64,000 bases of DNA from Aeromonas sanarellii (GCF_000820085.1 NZ_CDBN01000049.1:1-64000), one strand, 5' to 3'. Shown: positions 9,554-17,933, numbered from the stretch's first letter. The notes: generated from the sequence alone by a model not told the origin. Numbers and translations are program-made.

Positions 9554-10474
9554 ATGAATGAGTCATTGATTGTATTGGGGATCTTCATATTCCTGGTGCT
9601 CGCCACCCTGAGCGCCGGCATCAAGATAGTGCCCCAGGGCTACAACTGGACGGTGGAGCGCTTCGGCCGCTACACCCGCACCCTCTCCCCCGGCCTCAAC
9701 CTGCTGATCCCCTACATCGACCGCATCGGCCACAAGATCATCATGATGGAGCAGGTGCTGGACATCCCGGCCCAGGAGGTGATCTCCCGGGACAACGCCA
9801 ACGTCACCATAGACGCCATCAGCTTCGTGCAGGTGGTGGATGCCCGCAAGGCGGGCTACGAGGTCAACGATCTCACCAGCGCCATCCGCAACCTGACCAT
9901 GACCAACATGCGGACCGTGCTGGGCGCCATGGAGCTGGACGAGATGCTCTCCCAGCGCGACACCATCAACGAGAAGCTGCTGCGCACCATGGATGCCGCC
10001 ACCGCCCCCTGGGGCATCAAGGTGACGCGGATCGAGATCAAGGACGTGCGTCCGCCGCTGGCGCTGGTCGAAGCGATGAACGCCCAGATGAAGGCCGAGC
10101 GCCAGAAGCGGGCCGAGGTGCTGGAAGCCGAAGGGGTGCGCCAGTCCAAGATCCTGAAAGCGGAGGGGGAGAAGCAGTCCCAGATCCTCAAGGCCGAGGG
10201 TGAGCGCCAGGCCGCCTTCCTCGCCGCCGAGGCGCGGGAGCGGGCCGCCGAGGCGGAAGCCAAGGCGACCCACATGGTCTCGAAAGCTATAGCGGAGGGG
10301 GATCTGCAGGCCATCAACTACTTCGTGGCCCAGAAGTATACCGAGGCCCTGGCCCGCATCGGGGAAGGTCCCAACAGCAAGGTGGTGATGATGCCCCTGG
10401 AGGCGGGCAGCCTGATCGGTGCCGTGGCCGGCATGGCCGAGCTGTTCAAGGATGGCAAGGGCGGCAAGTCATGA
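9554..10474 (+). CDS. qmcA: SPFH/stomatin-like membrane protein (QmcA type)
   Basis: This 306-residue protein has an N-terminal membrane helix (about residues 5-22), the band-7/SPFH core ([15 protein letters not shown], then [13 protein letters not shown]) and a long charged coiled coil (residues 165-240) with repeated [21 protein letters not shown] heptads. Such proteins form ring-like assemblies in the inner membrane and are linked to membrane-protein quality control, as E. coli QmcA is with FtsH-HflKC. It overlaps the next gene by four bases (ATGA), the usual pairing of a stomatin with an NfeD partner. The start is fixed by AAGGAG eight bases upstream. Confidence 0.92.
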   Translation: MNESLIVLGIFIFLVLATLSAGIKIVPQGYNWTVERFGRYTRTLSPGLNLLIPYIDRIGHKIIMMEQVLDIPAQEVISRDNANVTIDAISFVQVVDARKAGYEVNDLTSAIRNLTMTNMRTVLGAMELDEMLSQRDTINEKLLRTMDAATAPWGIKVTRIEIKDVRPPLALVEAMNAQMKAERQKRAEVLEAEGVRQSKILKAEGEKQSQILKAEGERQAAFLAAEARERAAEAEAKATHMVSKAIAEGDLQAINYFVAQKYTEALARIGEGPNSKVVMMPLEAGSLIGAVAGMAELFKDGKGGKS

Positions 10475-10926
10475 CAGCCCTGTTCGAGGGGCTGACCCAC
10501 TGGCACTGGCTGGGGCTCGGCTTCGTGCTGCTGGCCATCGAGGTGCTGGGCTCGGTGGGTTTCCTGCTCTGGACCGGCATCGCCGCCCTGGAGGTGGGGC
10601 TCCTGCTGCTGGTCTGGCCCTTCGGCTGGCAGGCGCAGTTGCTGCTGTTTGCGGTGCAGTCCCTGCTCACCACTTGGGCCTGGTGGCGCTGGCAGCACCG
10701 CCGGGATCGCTCCGGGCAGGATGCCGCCGCCCCCATCAACGAGCGGATGCAGAGCTATCTGGGGCGGGAGCTGACCCTGCTGGACGACGTCAGCCAGGGC
10801 ATGAGCCGGGTCCACCTGGACGACACCGTCTGGACGGTGCGCTGCAACCAGCCGCTCCCCGCAGGCACCAGGGTCAGGGTGACGGGATACGACTCCCATA
10901 TCCTGCTGGTGGAGCCGCTGCCCTGA
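10471..10926 (+). CDS. NfeD-family membrane protein (YbbJ type)
   Basis: The 151-residue product has two or three N-terminal hydrophobic helices ([45 protein letters not shown]) and a C-terminal OB-fold-like beta domain ([19 protein letters not shown]...[16 protein letters not shown]). This is the short NfeD1b type without the protease domain. It is translationally coupled to the stomatin-like gene, its expected partner in a membrane complex. A hairpin terminator follows at 10957. Confidence 0.9.
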   Translation: MTALFEGLTHWHWLGLGFVLLAIEVLGSVGFLLWTGIAALEVGLLLLVWPFGWQAQLLLFAVQSLLTTWAWWRWQHRRDRSGQDAAAPINERMQSYLGRELTLLDDVSQGMSRVHLDDTVWTVRCNQPLPAGTRVRVTGYDSHILLVEPLP

Positions 10927-10956
10927 GCGGGCGATACCACCAATGGCCATAAAAAA

Positions 10957-10988
10957 ACGGGCCCGACGCGAGTGCGCCGGGCCCGTTC
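10957..10988. terminator. Bidirectional rho-independent terminator
   Basis: The arms aacgggcccgacgcg and gcgccgggcccgtt flank a three-base loop, with an A-run on the left and TTCTT on the right. It lies between the convergent nfeD-like gene (+) and the small lipoprotein gene (-) and can serve both. Confidence 0.85.
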
Positions 10989-11005
10989 TTCAATGAGGTG
11001 CGGGC

Positions 11006-11239
11006 TTAGTTGGCCTTGGCATCGCTCACTGCGGCTTCTGCCTTGGTGGCCACGTCAGCGGCAGCCTTCTCGACAGTTGCGGAAGCTTCGGAAGCAGCCT
11101 TCTCTACGGTAGAGGCAGCTTCGCTAACAGTTGCAGCAACCTCGGCGGCCGGAGTAGCAGCCGGAGCGGCAGCTTCTTCTTTCTGACCACAGGCGGTCAA
11201 CATCAGACCCAGGATACCGGCTACCAGTACTTTGTTCAT
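11006..11239 (-). CDS. Small Ala/Glu-rich lipoprotein, 77 aa
   Basis: The start MNKVLVAGILGLMLTAC is a lipoprotein signal with lipobox LTAC (Cys18); Gly+2 and Gln+3 favour outer-membrane sorting in E. coli terms. The mature part is almost only Ala, Glu, Lys, Thr, Ser and Val, in quasi-repeats such as STVEKAASEAS and ATVEKAAADVA, giving one amphipathic helix like Lpp-type or YgdI-like small lipoproteins. I choose the ATG at 11239 because GAGG lies eight bases upstream; an ATG six bases earlier is too close to that site. No specific function can be assigned. Confidence 0.8.
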   Translation of the reverse strand: MNKVLVAGILGLMLTACGQKEEAAAPAATPAAEVAATVSEAASTVEKAASEASATVEKAAADVATKAEAAVSDAKAN

Positions 11240-11507
11240 GTACATATCCTCAAATAAGAATGGAGAGACGGTCTGCACGACCATCACTACTGTGCGCCTT
11301 GCCCCCGTGAAGAGTCCATCAGGACGGGAGCCAAGAGACGCGCGAAATATAACGCCATACCGAGCCAATGAAAACGCGTATCACAATGATATTTTCTCGT
11401 TGGCTGGATGAAAAGAACTACTACAGCGCCTGATATTAATACAAAAAACCACTCTTTACGCGATACATCAAAATAAAAAGCCGCATAAATGATCTTTATC
11501 AGTCAAA

Positions 11508-11534
11508 CGCTGCCATTTTGAGCAAACGGCAGCG
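11508..11534 (-). terminator. Hairpin after the Gfo/Idh oxidoreductase gene
   Basis: CGCTGCC (11508-11514) pairs with GGCAGCG (11528-11534), with a partly paired A/T middle, just past the stop codon on the minus strand. The T-run is short (TTTG). The rest of 11240-11507 is AT-rich upstream DNA of the lipoprotein gene, in which I see no gene. Confidence 0.5.
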
Positions 11535-11539
11535 CCGAC

Positions 11540-12589
11540 TCAGTCAGACAACTTCTGACAAACCAGTCGCCGACCCTGGCTGTGGCTCTCCCTGGCAAGA
11601 TCCAGCAGCGCCATCACCGCCAGCGCCTCGGGGGCGGGCACAGGGTTGGCCCCCTCCCCCTTGATGGCGGCGCAGACCGCGCGGTAGTAGGCGCCGTAAT
11701 CCCCCGCCTCGCCGGCCACGGTCTGCTGCACAAGCTCGCCGTCCCGGATCTGGCTGAGCTGGCCGGGCACGGGATCCACGCCCCAGTCGGCCGCCGGTGG
11801 CCGCTTGCCCTGCTTGAGCTGCTCCTCCTGCACGTCCATGCCGAACTTGACGAAGGAGCCCTGGCTGCCATGGACGACGAAGCGGGGCATCACGGCCGAC
11901 ACCAGGCAGCTGCCGTGCAGGATCACCCGGCGCTCCCCATACCCCAGCACCACGTGGAAGTAATCGTCGCTCAGGGCCCCCGGACGCTGTCCGGCGAGAT
12001 CGGCCTGGATCCAGTCAGGCTGGCCGAACAGCTGCAGGGACTGATCCAGGATATGTGGGCCGAGATCGAACCAGAGGCCGGAGCCCGGGCCACCCGCCTC
12101 GCGCCAGCGCTGACGCACCTCGGGGCGATAGCGATCGAAATGGGATTCGAACTGGGCGATCTGACCCAGCACCCCGTCTGCCAGCAGGCGGCGCACGGTG
12201 AGGAAGTCCCCGTCCCAGCGCCGGTTGTGGAAGATGCTGAGCAGCCGCTGCTGCTTCTCGGCCAGCTCGACCAGCGCCTTCGCCTCGGCCAGATCCAGGG
12301 CGAAGGGCTTGTCGATCACCACGTGCTTGCCCGCCAGCAGCGCCTCGCGGGCGATGGGGGCATGGGTGTCGTTCGGCGTGGCAATCACCACCAGATCCAC
12401 CGACGGGTCGGCCAGCACCTGCTCCAGGGTGCCGACGAGACAACCGGGCAGCTCGGCCTGCACCCTGGCGGCATCCCGGCTCACCACCCAGCGCAGGGCA
12501 AGCCCCGGGGTCGTGGTGAGGAAGGGGGCGTGAAAGGTCTGCCCTGCGAAGCCGTAACCCACCAGGGCGGCGTTGATTGTGTGACTCAT
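11540..12589 (-). CDS. Gfo/Idh/MocA-family NAD(P) oxidoreductase
   Basis: This 349-residue protein has an N-terminal Rossmann fold with VGYGFAGQTFHAPF (residues 9-22), VVIATPNDTHAPIA and VVIDKPFALDLAEAKAL (the EKP-like motif with Asp for Glu), then the mixed alpha/beta C-terminal domain of the family. It most resembles the YdgJ/YhhX subgroup, dehydrogenases of sugars or polyols, scyllo-inosose-related compounds in some members. The substrate cannot be read from sequence. It is a single gene with its own downstream hairpin; the next gene upstream (a drug-efflux permease) ends about 110 bases away. Confidence 0.9.
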   Translation of the reverse strand: MSHTINAALVGYGFAGQTFHAPFLTTTPGLALRWVVSRDAARVQAELPGCLVGTLEQVLADPSVDLVVIATPNDTHAPIAREALLAGKHVVIDKPFALDLAEAKALVELAEKQQRLLSIFHNRRWDGDFLTVRRLLADGVLGQIAQFESHFDRYRPEVRQRWREAGGPGSGLWFDLGPHILDQSLQLFGQPDWIQADLAGQRPGALSDDYFHVVLGYGERRVILHGSCLVSAVMPRFVVHGSQGSFVKFGMDVQEEQLKQGKRPPAADWGVDPVPGQLSQIRDGELVQQTVAGEAGDYGAYYRAVCAAIKGEGANPVPAPEALAVMALLDLARESHSQGRRLVCQKLSD

Positions 12590-12659
12590 CCGGTTGTCTC
12601 CACGGTATCGAGGTCATGGGGAGCGGGCGAGGCGCCGCCCGCAAATGCAAATATAGAGA

Positions 12660-12678
12660 AGGGGGCTCAAGGCCCCCT
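12660..12678 (-). terminator. Terminator after the Bcr/CflA gene
   Basis: On the minus strand AGGGGGC and GCCCCCT form a 7-bp stem with a five-base loop, followed by TCTCTAT, about 25 bases after the efflux gene stop. Confidence 0.6.
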
Positions 12679-12703
12679 GAGTGTGCCCATCAGAGCACAG
12701 GAT

Positions 12704-13867
12704 TTATTGCAAACACAAGCGCCGGCCCTGGCGGGTCATCAGCATCAGCAGGGGGGGCAGCAGCAGCCACATGTGCAGGGCCAGCTGGCTCAGGGGATCC
12801 GGCAGCAGCCATCCGGTGATCCCCACCAGGGCGCCGGAGCCGCTCATCTGGAACAGGCCGAGCAGGGCCGCCGCCGTACCCGCACAGTGACCGAAGGGGG
12901 CCAGCGCCATGCCGGCTGCGGCACCCAGTATCATGGCAAAGCCGATGCTGGAGAGGAACACCGGGCCCATCATGGCCAGCGGATGCGGGATGTGCATGGC
13001 CAGCGTCAGGGAGATGGCGGAGAACAGCAGCACCAGCAGGCCGATGCGCAGGGTCCGTCTCGCCCCCACCCTGGCGATGAAACGCGGTGCCAGGAAGCAG
13101 GCCAGGATGTTGAGCGCCGCATTGGCGGTGAACCAGTGGCTGAACCCGTTCATGTCCAGACCCAGGGTCACCATCAGCTGCACCGGCGCCGCGGTGACAT
13201 AGGCGAGGATCACCGCCATCGCCAGCATGCACAGCGCCGCGTTGAACAGGAAGCTCGGGGAGCGCAGCACCGGGCTGTAGCGGGACCAGCTGATGAGCGG
13301 GCCGCTGCTGCTGGTTTCCTCCGGGCGGGTCTCCGGCATCCGCCACAGCAGCCAGCTCCCGACGAGCAGGGCGTACCCGGCCATAAACCAGAAGTTGGCC
13401 GACCAGCCCGCCCTGGCGGTGAGCCAGCCGCCGAGCAGGGGCGCCAGCGCCGGAATGAAGCAGATGGCGCCGTTGAGGTAGGAGATCATCTGGCCGCTCT
13501 TCTTGGGGCCATAGCTGTCACGCACCACGGAGAAGGCGGCCACCGAGGTGGCGCAGGCACCGAAGCCTTGCAGCACCCGGGCCAGCATCAGCTCGCCCAG
13601 GCTGGCGGCAAAGCCGGCGCCCAGGGCGCTCAGGCCGTAGAGCAGCACGCCGCCCAGGGCGACGGGCTTGCGGCCGTAGCGATCCGCCAGCGGCCCCACC
13701 AGCAACTGCCCCAGCCCCATGCTGAACAGGAACCAGGTGATGGTGCCCTGCATCAAGGTCACCTCGGCCCCCAACTGCTCGGCCATCTGCGGGATGGCGG
13801 GCAGATAGATGTCGATGGCCAGCGGGCTGAACAGCACCAGGAGTACAAGCAGAAGAATCAATGGCAT
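12704..13867 (-). CDS. MFS multidrug efflux transporter, Bcr/CflA type
   Basis: The 387-residue protein shows 12 hydrophobic segments and starts directly with one (PLILLLVLLVLFSPLAIDIY). The sequence DIYLPAIPQMAEQL is typical of the Bcr/CflA drug:proton antiporters, as is the G-rich motif GQLLVGPLADRYGRKPVALGG in the loop between helices 2 and 3. Substrates in the family include bicyclomycin, chloramphenicol and sulfonamides, but the specificity here is unknown. The roughly 230-base divergent region to rdgB probably holds promoters for both. Confidence 0.9.
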   Translation of the reverse strand: MPLILLLVLLVLFSPLAIDIYLPAIPQMAEQLGAEVTLMQGTITWFLFSMGLGQLLVGPLADRYGRKPVALGGVLLYGLSALGAGFAASLGELMLARVLQGFGACATSVAAFSVVRDSYGPKKSGQMISYLNGAICFIPALAPLLGGWLTARAGWSANFWFMAGYALLVGSWLLWRMPETRPEETSSSGPLISWSRYSPVLRSPSFLFNAALCMLAMAVILAYVTAAPVQLMVTLGLDMNGFSHWFTANAALNILACFLAPRFIARVGARRTLRIGLLVLLFSAISLTLAMHIPHPLAMMGPVFLSSIGFAMILGAAAGMALAPFGHCAGTAAALLGLFQMSGSGALVGITGWLLPDPLSQLALHMWLLLPPLLMLMTRQGRRLCLQ

Positions 13868-14100
13868 CAGTCACCTCAAGCCCTAGGAATATCGATTGGG
13901 CCGCGAGTCTACTGACTCAGAGTAATGAATTGAAATGGTATTTAATCACTTCGGTTATTCCCCCATGGAAACATGTATTTTATCCACCTCTCTTGAGGCT
14001 GGTCGGCAGCCAGCCCACGGCATAGGTCCTCGGACAATTGCGCTTTTACTCAGCCCCGGCCCCGCATAGAATGCGCAGATTATTTTTGCGGAGGTGCGTG

Positions 14101-14697
14101 ATGAACAAGCTTGTCCTGGCAACAGGGAACCAGAAAAAGGTGAAGGAATTGGCCGCCATGCTGGCCGATATGAAGATCCAGGTGATCCCGCAGAGCGAGT
14201 TTGCAGTCTCCGATGCCGACGAGACCGGCACCACCTTCGTCGAGAATGCCATCATCAAGGCCCGCCATGCCGCCCGCGTCACGGGCCTGCCCGCCGTCGC
14301 CGACGACTCCGGCCTGGAAGTGGATCTGCTGCACGGCCGCCCCGGCGTCTACTCCGCCCGCTTCGCCGGCGCCGGAGCCAGCGACAAGGAGAACATCGAC
14401 AAGCTGCTGGCCGAACTGCAAGGGGCCCCCGACTACCTGAAAAGCGCCCGCTTCTGGTGCGTGCTGGTCTACATGCGCCACGCCGACGACCCCACCCCCA
14501 TCATCTGCCAGGCGAGCTGGGAGGGGATGATCATCGACGAACCCCGCGGCCAGCACGGCTTCGGCTATGACCCCGTGTTCTTCGTCCCCGACCACGACTG
14601 CACCTCGGCCCAGATGCCGGCGGAGCTCAAGAACCAGCTCAGCCACCGGGGCCAGGCCCTGGCCAAGCTGAAGGCGGCACTGGCGGCGGTCAACTAA
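14101..14697 (+). CDS. rdgB: Non-canonical purine NTP pyrophosphatase RdgB (Ham1)
   Basis: RdgB hydrolyses dITP, XTP and ITP to monophosphates, keeping deaminated purines out of DNA. The 198-residue product has the N-terminal LATGNQKKVKEL substrate motif, LPAVADDSGLEVDLL with the catalytic acidic residues, GRPGVYSARFAG and the C-terminal SHRGQALAKL. I choose the ATG at 14101, five bases after GGAGGTG; the frame is open 63 bases further upstream but not conserved there. hemW follows after about 130 bases, a common neighbour in gammaproteobacteria. Confidence 0.97.
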   Translation: MNKLVLATGNQKKVKELAAMLADMKIQVIPQSEFAVSDADETGTTFVENAIIKARHAARVTGLPAVADDSGLEVDLLHGRPGVYSARFAGAGASDKENIDKLLAELQGAPDYLKSARFWCVLVYMRHADDPTPIICQASWEGMIIDEPRGQHGFGYDPVFFVPDHDCTSAQMPAELKNQLSHRGQALAKLKAALAAVN

Positions 14698-14830
14698 GGC
14701 GCTGTCTCCCGCCGCGTTGTCATCTACAATGGGGGCCGTCGGCCCCCGTTTCGTTCGCGGCGCCCCGTCCGTTGTCACCGGCAACCAGGGCAACCCGACC
14801 CCTTTTGATTTTTTGAATACTGGAAACCCC

Positions 14831-15976
14831 ATGCTGCAACTGCCGCCCCTCTCCCTCTATATCCACGTGCCCTGGTGCGTCCAGAAGTGCCCCTATTGCG
14901 ACTTCAACTCCCACGCCCAGAAGGGGGAGCTGCCCCACCTCGAGTACGTGGCGGCCCTGCTGGAGGATCTGGAGCAGGATCTGCACTGGGCCCAGGGGCG
15001 CCCTCTCTCCTCCATCTTTATCGGCGGTGGTACCCCGAGCCTGCTCTCCGTGGAGGCCATGCAAGCGCTGCTGGACGGGGTGCGCGCACGCATCGCACTC
15101 ACTGCGGACTGCGAGATCACCATGGAGGCCAACCCGGGCACGGTGGAGGCGGACAAGTTCGCCGGCTTCCAGCGGGCCGGCATCAACCGCATCTCCATCG
15201 GGGTACAGAGCTTCCAGCAGGAAAAATTGACCCGGCTCGGGCGCATCCACGGCCCGGAAGAGGCGCGCAAGGCCGCCGCCCTGGCCCATGCCATCGCGCT
15301 GCCCACCTTCAACCTGGATCTGATGCACGGCCTGCCGGATCAGAGCCTGGAGGACGCCCTCTATGATCTGCAACAGGCCATCGACTGCGCGCCGCCGCAC
15401 CTCTCCTGGTATCAGCTCACCATAGAGCCGAACACGGCGTTTGCCTCCAAGCCGCCCACACTGCCGGAAGATGACACCCTGTGGGACATCTACGAGCAGG
15501 GCCACGCCATGCTCACCGCCCAGGGCTATCAGCAGTACGAGATCTCGGCCTATGCCAAAGAGGGGTATCAGTGCCGCCACAACCTCAACTACTGGCGCTT
15601 TGGCGACTATCTGGGGATCGGCTGCGGCGCCCACGGCAAGGTGACGGATCTCGCGAGCCAGCAGATCCTGCGCACTGCCAAGGTGAAGCACCCGAAAGGC
15701 TATCTGGACCCGAGCCGTCCCTATCTGGACCAGCAGTGGCAGGTAGCGGCGGACGATCTGCCCCTGGAGTACTTCATGAACCGCTTCAGATTGTTTGAAC
15801 CGGCCCCCAAGGCGGAGTTCGAGGCCTATACCGGGCTGGCGCTGGAGCGGGTGGAGGCTGTGCTCGCCATCGCCCGGACCAAGGAGCTTATCGAGGATCT
15901 CGGCGACAGCTGGCAGCTCACCCCTTTGGGGCATCGCTATCTCAACGTGCTGCTCGAACTCTTTATGGACGAATGA
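14831..15976 (+). CDS. hemW: Heme chaperone HemW (radical SAM, YggW)
   Basis: HemW is a CPO-like radical SAM protein that carries heme for insertion into respiratory enzymes. Unlike HemN it is not a coproporphyrinogen dehydrogenase. The cluster motif is CVQKCPYC (Cys16, 20, 23), with a further FIGGGTPSLL SAM-binding stretch and a HemN C-terminal domain. I place the start at the ATG at 14831 (381 aa, normal family length); the frame is open further upstream from a TTG but with no conserved residues. A strong hairpin terminator follows. Confidence 0.95.
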   Translation: MLQLPPLSLYIHVPWCVQKCPYCDFNSHAQKGELPHLEYVAALLEDLEQDLHWAQGRPLSSIFIGGGTPSLLSVEAMQALLDGVRARIALTADCEITMEANPGTVEADKFAGFQRAGINRISIGVQSFQQEKLTRLGRIHGPEEARKAAALAHAIALPTFNLDLMHGLPDQSLEDALYDLQQAIDCAPPHLSWYQLTIEPNTAFASKPPTLPEDDTLWDIYEQGHAMLTAQGYQQYEISAYAKEGYQCRHNLNYWRFGDYLGIGCGAHGKVTDLASQQILRTAKVKHPKGYLDPSRPYLDQQWQVAADDLPLEYFMNRFRLFEPAPKAEFEAYTGLALERVEAVLAIARTKELIEDLGDSWQLTPLGHRYLNVLLELFMDE

Positions 15977-16004
15977 GGTAACCGCCTTTAACCAGATGGA
16001 ACAC

Positions 16005-16031
16005 AAGCGGGGCGCCATGAGCGCCCCGCTT
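16005..16031 (+). terminator. Terminator after hemW
   Basis: aagcggggcgc and gcgccccgctt form an 11-bp perfect stem with loop catga, followed by tggtttggtt, 29 bases after the hemW stop. Confidence 0.8.
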
Positions 16032-16040
16032 GGTTTGGTT

Positions 16041-16188
16041 CCAAGAACCTGTTCACGGTCTGTCGCGAGAGGCTGTCAGCAAGGTGAAGAGCAGCGCAAG
16101 AACCGGAGTGTGTAAGTACACATGAGGATTCCGAGCAGCACGTGAGCCTTGATCACGGCCTCGCAGCAAGATCGTGGACAGGTTCCAA
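16041..16188. repeat. MITE-like element with terminal inverted repeats
   Basis: gaacctgttcacg (16045-16057) is mirrored by cgtggacaggttc (16173-16185), a 13-bp inverted repeat with one mismatch, enclosing about 115 bases. The interior includes a gtgtaagtacac palindrome near 16111. The element contains no full gene; the minus-strand ORF inside it is non-conserved in appearance. Size, end structure and intergenic location between hemW and arfA fit a miniature inverted-repeat element. From memory, similar sequences recur in Aeromonas and related genomes, but this needs a search. Confidence 0.6.
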
Positions 16189-16196
16189 AGCAGAAA

Positions 16197-16237
16197 CCCG
16201 CTCAGCACCAGACGCATACCGTCTGCTGCTGGCCGGG
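16197..16237 (-). promoter_or_regulatory. Hairpin spanning the 3' end and stop codon of arfA
   Basis: CAGCACCAGACG (16203-16214) and CGTCTGCTGCTG (16220-16231) form a 12-position stem with one mismatch and a five-base loop; outer arms CCCG/CGGG (16197-16200 and 16234-16237) extend it. It covers the last codons and the TGA (16202-16204) of arfA, and TTTCTGCTTT follows on the minus strand. In E. coli an equivalent hairpin, through termination and RNase III cleavage, leaves arfA mRNA without a stop codon so that tmRNA suppresses ArfA synthesis. Confidence 0.75.
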
Positions 16238-16420
16238 CTCCCACCGCTTGCCGTGCTTGGCCTTGCGCTGATAGCTGCCCTTGCCCTTCTTGCTCGGCTC
16301 GACCCTGGCCTGGAACAGGGGAGAGGTCACCAGTGCCTTGAGGTGGTTGTCCTGAATGATGCCGCGCTGATGTTCGCAGGCGGGTTCGGTGGTGACGGAA
16401 GTCACCTTCTTCTTGGCCAT
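16202..16420 (-). CDS. arfA: Alternative ribosome-rescue factor ArfA
   Basis: ArfA binds ribosomes stalled on stop-less mRNA and recruits RF2 as a backup to tmRNA. The 72-residue product carries the family core [17 protein letters not shown], then [20 protein letters not shown], matching the E. coli motifs IKDNAIEALLHDPLF and KKGKGSYMRKGKH; the basic KKGKGSY tail enters the mRNA channel. The N terminus ([13 protein letters not shown]) differs from E. coli. The start at 16420 follows GGAGCC; an upstream in-frame ATG is disfavoured. The stem-loop over its stop codon suggests conserved tmRNA-dependent control. Confidence 0.92.
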   Translation of the reverse strand: MAKKKVTSVTTEPACEHQRGIIQDNHLKALVTSPLFQARVEPSKKGKGSYQRKAKHGKRWEPGQQQTVCVWC

Positions 16421-16537
16421 GTTGGCTCCTTCAAGTTGTTGTCGTGTTTGCCGCGCCGGCCACAACACGACATCTCCGTGGCCTGGCGGTGAAAAAACGC
16501 GCCGATTGTGCGCCTCTTGTCTCCCCCGCGCAAGGGA

Positions 16538-17074
16538 TCAGGCGGGGTGATAGACGACCCGTACCAACCCGCTCGGCAGCACAGTGCTCGACACCGGCAC
16601 CAGTGCGCCGGGCAGCGGCCCTGCAAAGAGCGACACCCCGCCCCCCAGGGTGACCGGCACCCAGAACAGGGTCAGCTCGTCGACGACCCCGGCCTGCAAC
16701 CCCTGGCGCACCAGATCGCCGCCGTCCAGGTAGAGGTGGCGGCTCCCCGCCTGCCAAAGCTCCCTGAGCACCTGCGCCAGCGCCCCCTGCCGGAAGGAGA
16801 CGTGCTCACGGGGAGCGGCGGGTCTGTGGGTCAGTACCACCACAGGTTTGTCGCCATAAAACCACTCGGGAAAGGCGCTCACTATGTCGTAGGTGTTGCG
16901 CCCCATCAGCAGGGTATCCGCACTGGCCATCAGGGCGCAGTAGCCGGTCTCCTCCTGGGAGTCGCCGTTGTAGGGCTCAAGCCAGGCCAGATCGCCCCCC
17001 TCCCCGGCGATAAAGCCGTCGAGGGAAAGGGCGAGAAAGGCGGAGACCCGAGGGCGATGGTGCTCAGTGTTCAT
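16538..17074 (-). CDS. RibD C-terminal/DHFR-like reductase
   Basis: The product (178 aa) belongs to the dihydrofolate-reductase-like RibD-C family: SAFLALSLDGFIAGEGGDLAWL at the N terminus, then LLMGRNTYDIV and YLDGGDLVRQGL, the NADPH-binding segments. Stand-alone members are often called YyaP/YwjB; their substrates are mostly unknown, and this is unlikely to be the folate enzyme. I choose the ATG at 17074, which overlaps the zntR stop by 11 bases; an in-frame ATG at 17089 is possible. The overlap implies translational coupling to the metal-responsive regulator and perhaps co-regulation. Confidence 0.82.
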   Translation of the reverse strand: MNTEHHRPRVSAFLALSLDGFIAGEGGDLAWLEPYNGDSQEETGYCALMASADTLLMGRNTYDIVSAFPEWFYGDKPVVVLTHRPAAPREHVSFRQGALAQVLRELWQAGSRHLYLDGGDLVRQGLQAGVVDELTLFWVPVTLGGGVSLFAGPLPGALVPVSSTVLPSGLVRVVYHPA

Positions 17075-17501
17075 GGTCGTGATGCTCATGACGGGAGGGG
17101 GCACCGGACTCCAGGGTCTCCAGGATGGCGCAGTGCTCCGCCGAGCGCGGGCCACCGCAGCAGATGTCGGAGAGGGCCTTCAGGTTCTCGCGAAAACGGG
17201 TCAGCTCCAGGATCTTCTGCTCCACCTGTTCGAGCTTGGTGTCGGCCACCGCCTTCACCTCCTGACAGGTGACCCTGGCCTTGTTGGTGTCGAGGGCGAG
17301 CAGCTCGCCTATGTCCGCCAGGGAGAAGCCCACCGACTTGGCGCGGATGATGAATTCCAGCCGCCGCCTGTCCTGCTCCCCGTAGAGGCGATAGCCCGAC
17401 TCGTTGCGGATCCCCGGCGAGATGAGGCCGTTCTTCTCGTAAAAGCGCAGGGTGTCCGCCTTCACCCCGCACGCCCTGGCCAGTTCCCCTATCCGATACA
17501 T
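17064..17501 (-). CDS. zntR: MerR-family zinc-responsive regulator ZntR
   Basis: ZntR activates zinc-efflux genes (zntA in E. coli) by distorting promoter DNA when it binds Zn(II). The MerR helix-turn-helix is at residues 1-40 (MYRIGELARACGVKADTLRF), followed by a dimerisation helix. Metal-ligand cysteines are at the E. coli positions: Cys79, Cys114, Cys115 and Cys124. His119 of E. coli is replaced by Arg, with His123 adjacent to Cys124. The extra C-terminal tail HEHHDHEH is strongly metal-binding in character. No zntA is in the window. It is followed with overlap by the RibD-C/DHFR-like gene. Confidence 0.88.
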   Translation of the reverse strand: MYRIGELARACGVKADTLRFYEKNGLISPGIRNESGYRLYGEQDRRRLEFIIRAKSVGFSLADIGELLALDTNKARVTCQEVKAVADTKLEQVEQKILELTRFRENLKALSDICCGGPRSAEHCAILETLESGAPSRHEHHDHEH

Positions 17502-17654
17502 AACCCTCTCCCCGACATGGCATAGCGCCCAAAATGGTACTCAATATAAACCGGCCTCCACTATCACCCCTTTGCCCGGCGATTGCCAGCCAAAGGCAGG
17601 AAAGCGGCAGCCAACCCCTGTCTTCCCTGCGCTTTATCCTCAAAACACTGAAAA

Positions 17655-17693
17655 GACAAACGTTTCACAAAAAATCACCAGAAAACGTTTAAC
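17655..17693 (+). promoter_or_regulatory. Two PurR-like operators upstream of purH
   Basis: gacaaacgtttcac (17655-17668) and agaaaacgtttaac (17680-17693) match the core of the PUR box (AANCGNTT centre), 25 bases apart. A third, weaker one, aaaacgcttttgcc, lies at 17800-17813. A possible -10 TAGAAT is at 17753-17758 without a good -35. The 430-base region between zntR and purH holds no gene. PurR repression under purine excess is inferred from E. coli purHD. Confidence 0.6.
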
Positions 17694-17933
17694 ACCGCAC
17701 CACACAAGGGTTTGCCTCTTTAAAAAATCCACCACGGCTCACATTTTTTGTGTAGAATACGCGCCCACAAGAGAGCGTCGCGTCAAGCGGGCATTTCCTA
17801 AAACGCTTTTGCCAACGGCCAGCCCCGGCGAGAGTGGTTTGCGAAATCCCCCACTTCCATTTATTTGGGGACTCTCTGTGTTGAGCCTCGCCTCCCATGG
17901 AACGGTCCCCGTTATGCTGAGGACGATAGTGTG

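Noticed and set aside
11499..11549. Possible copy of the oxidoreductase 3' end (tcagtcaRac at 11499 and 11540)
   Set aside because: Only ten bases match and the segment overlaps the hairpin arm; too short to call.
16053..16244. A 63-codon minus-strand ORF within the MITE-like repeat
   Set aside because: It lies in repeat DNA, overlaps the arfA 3' end and has no ribosome site.
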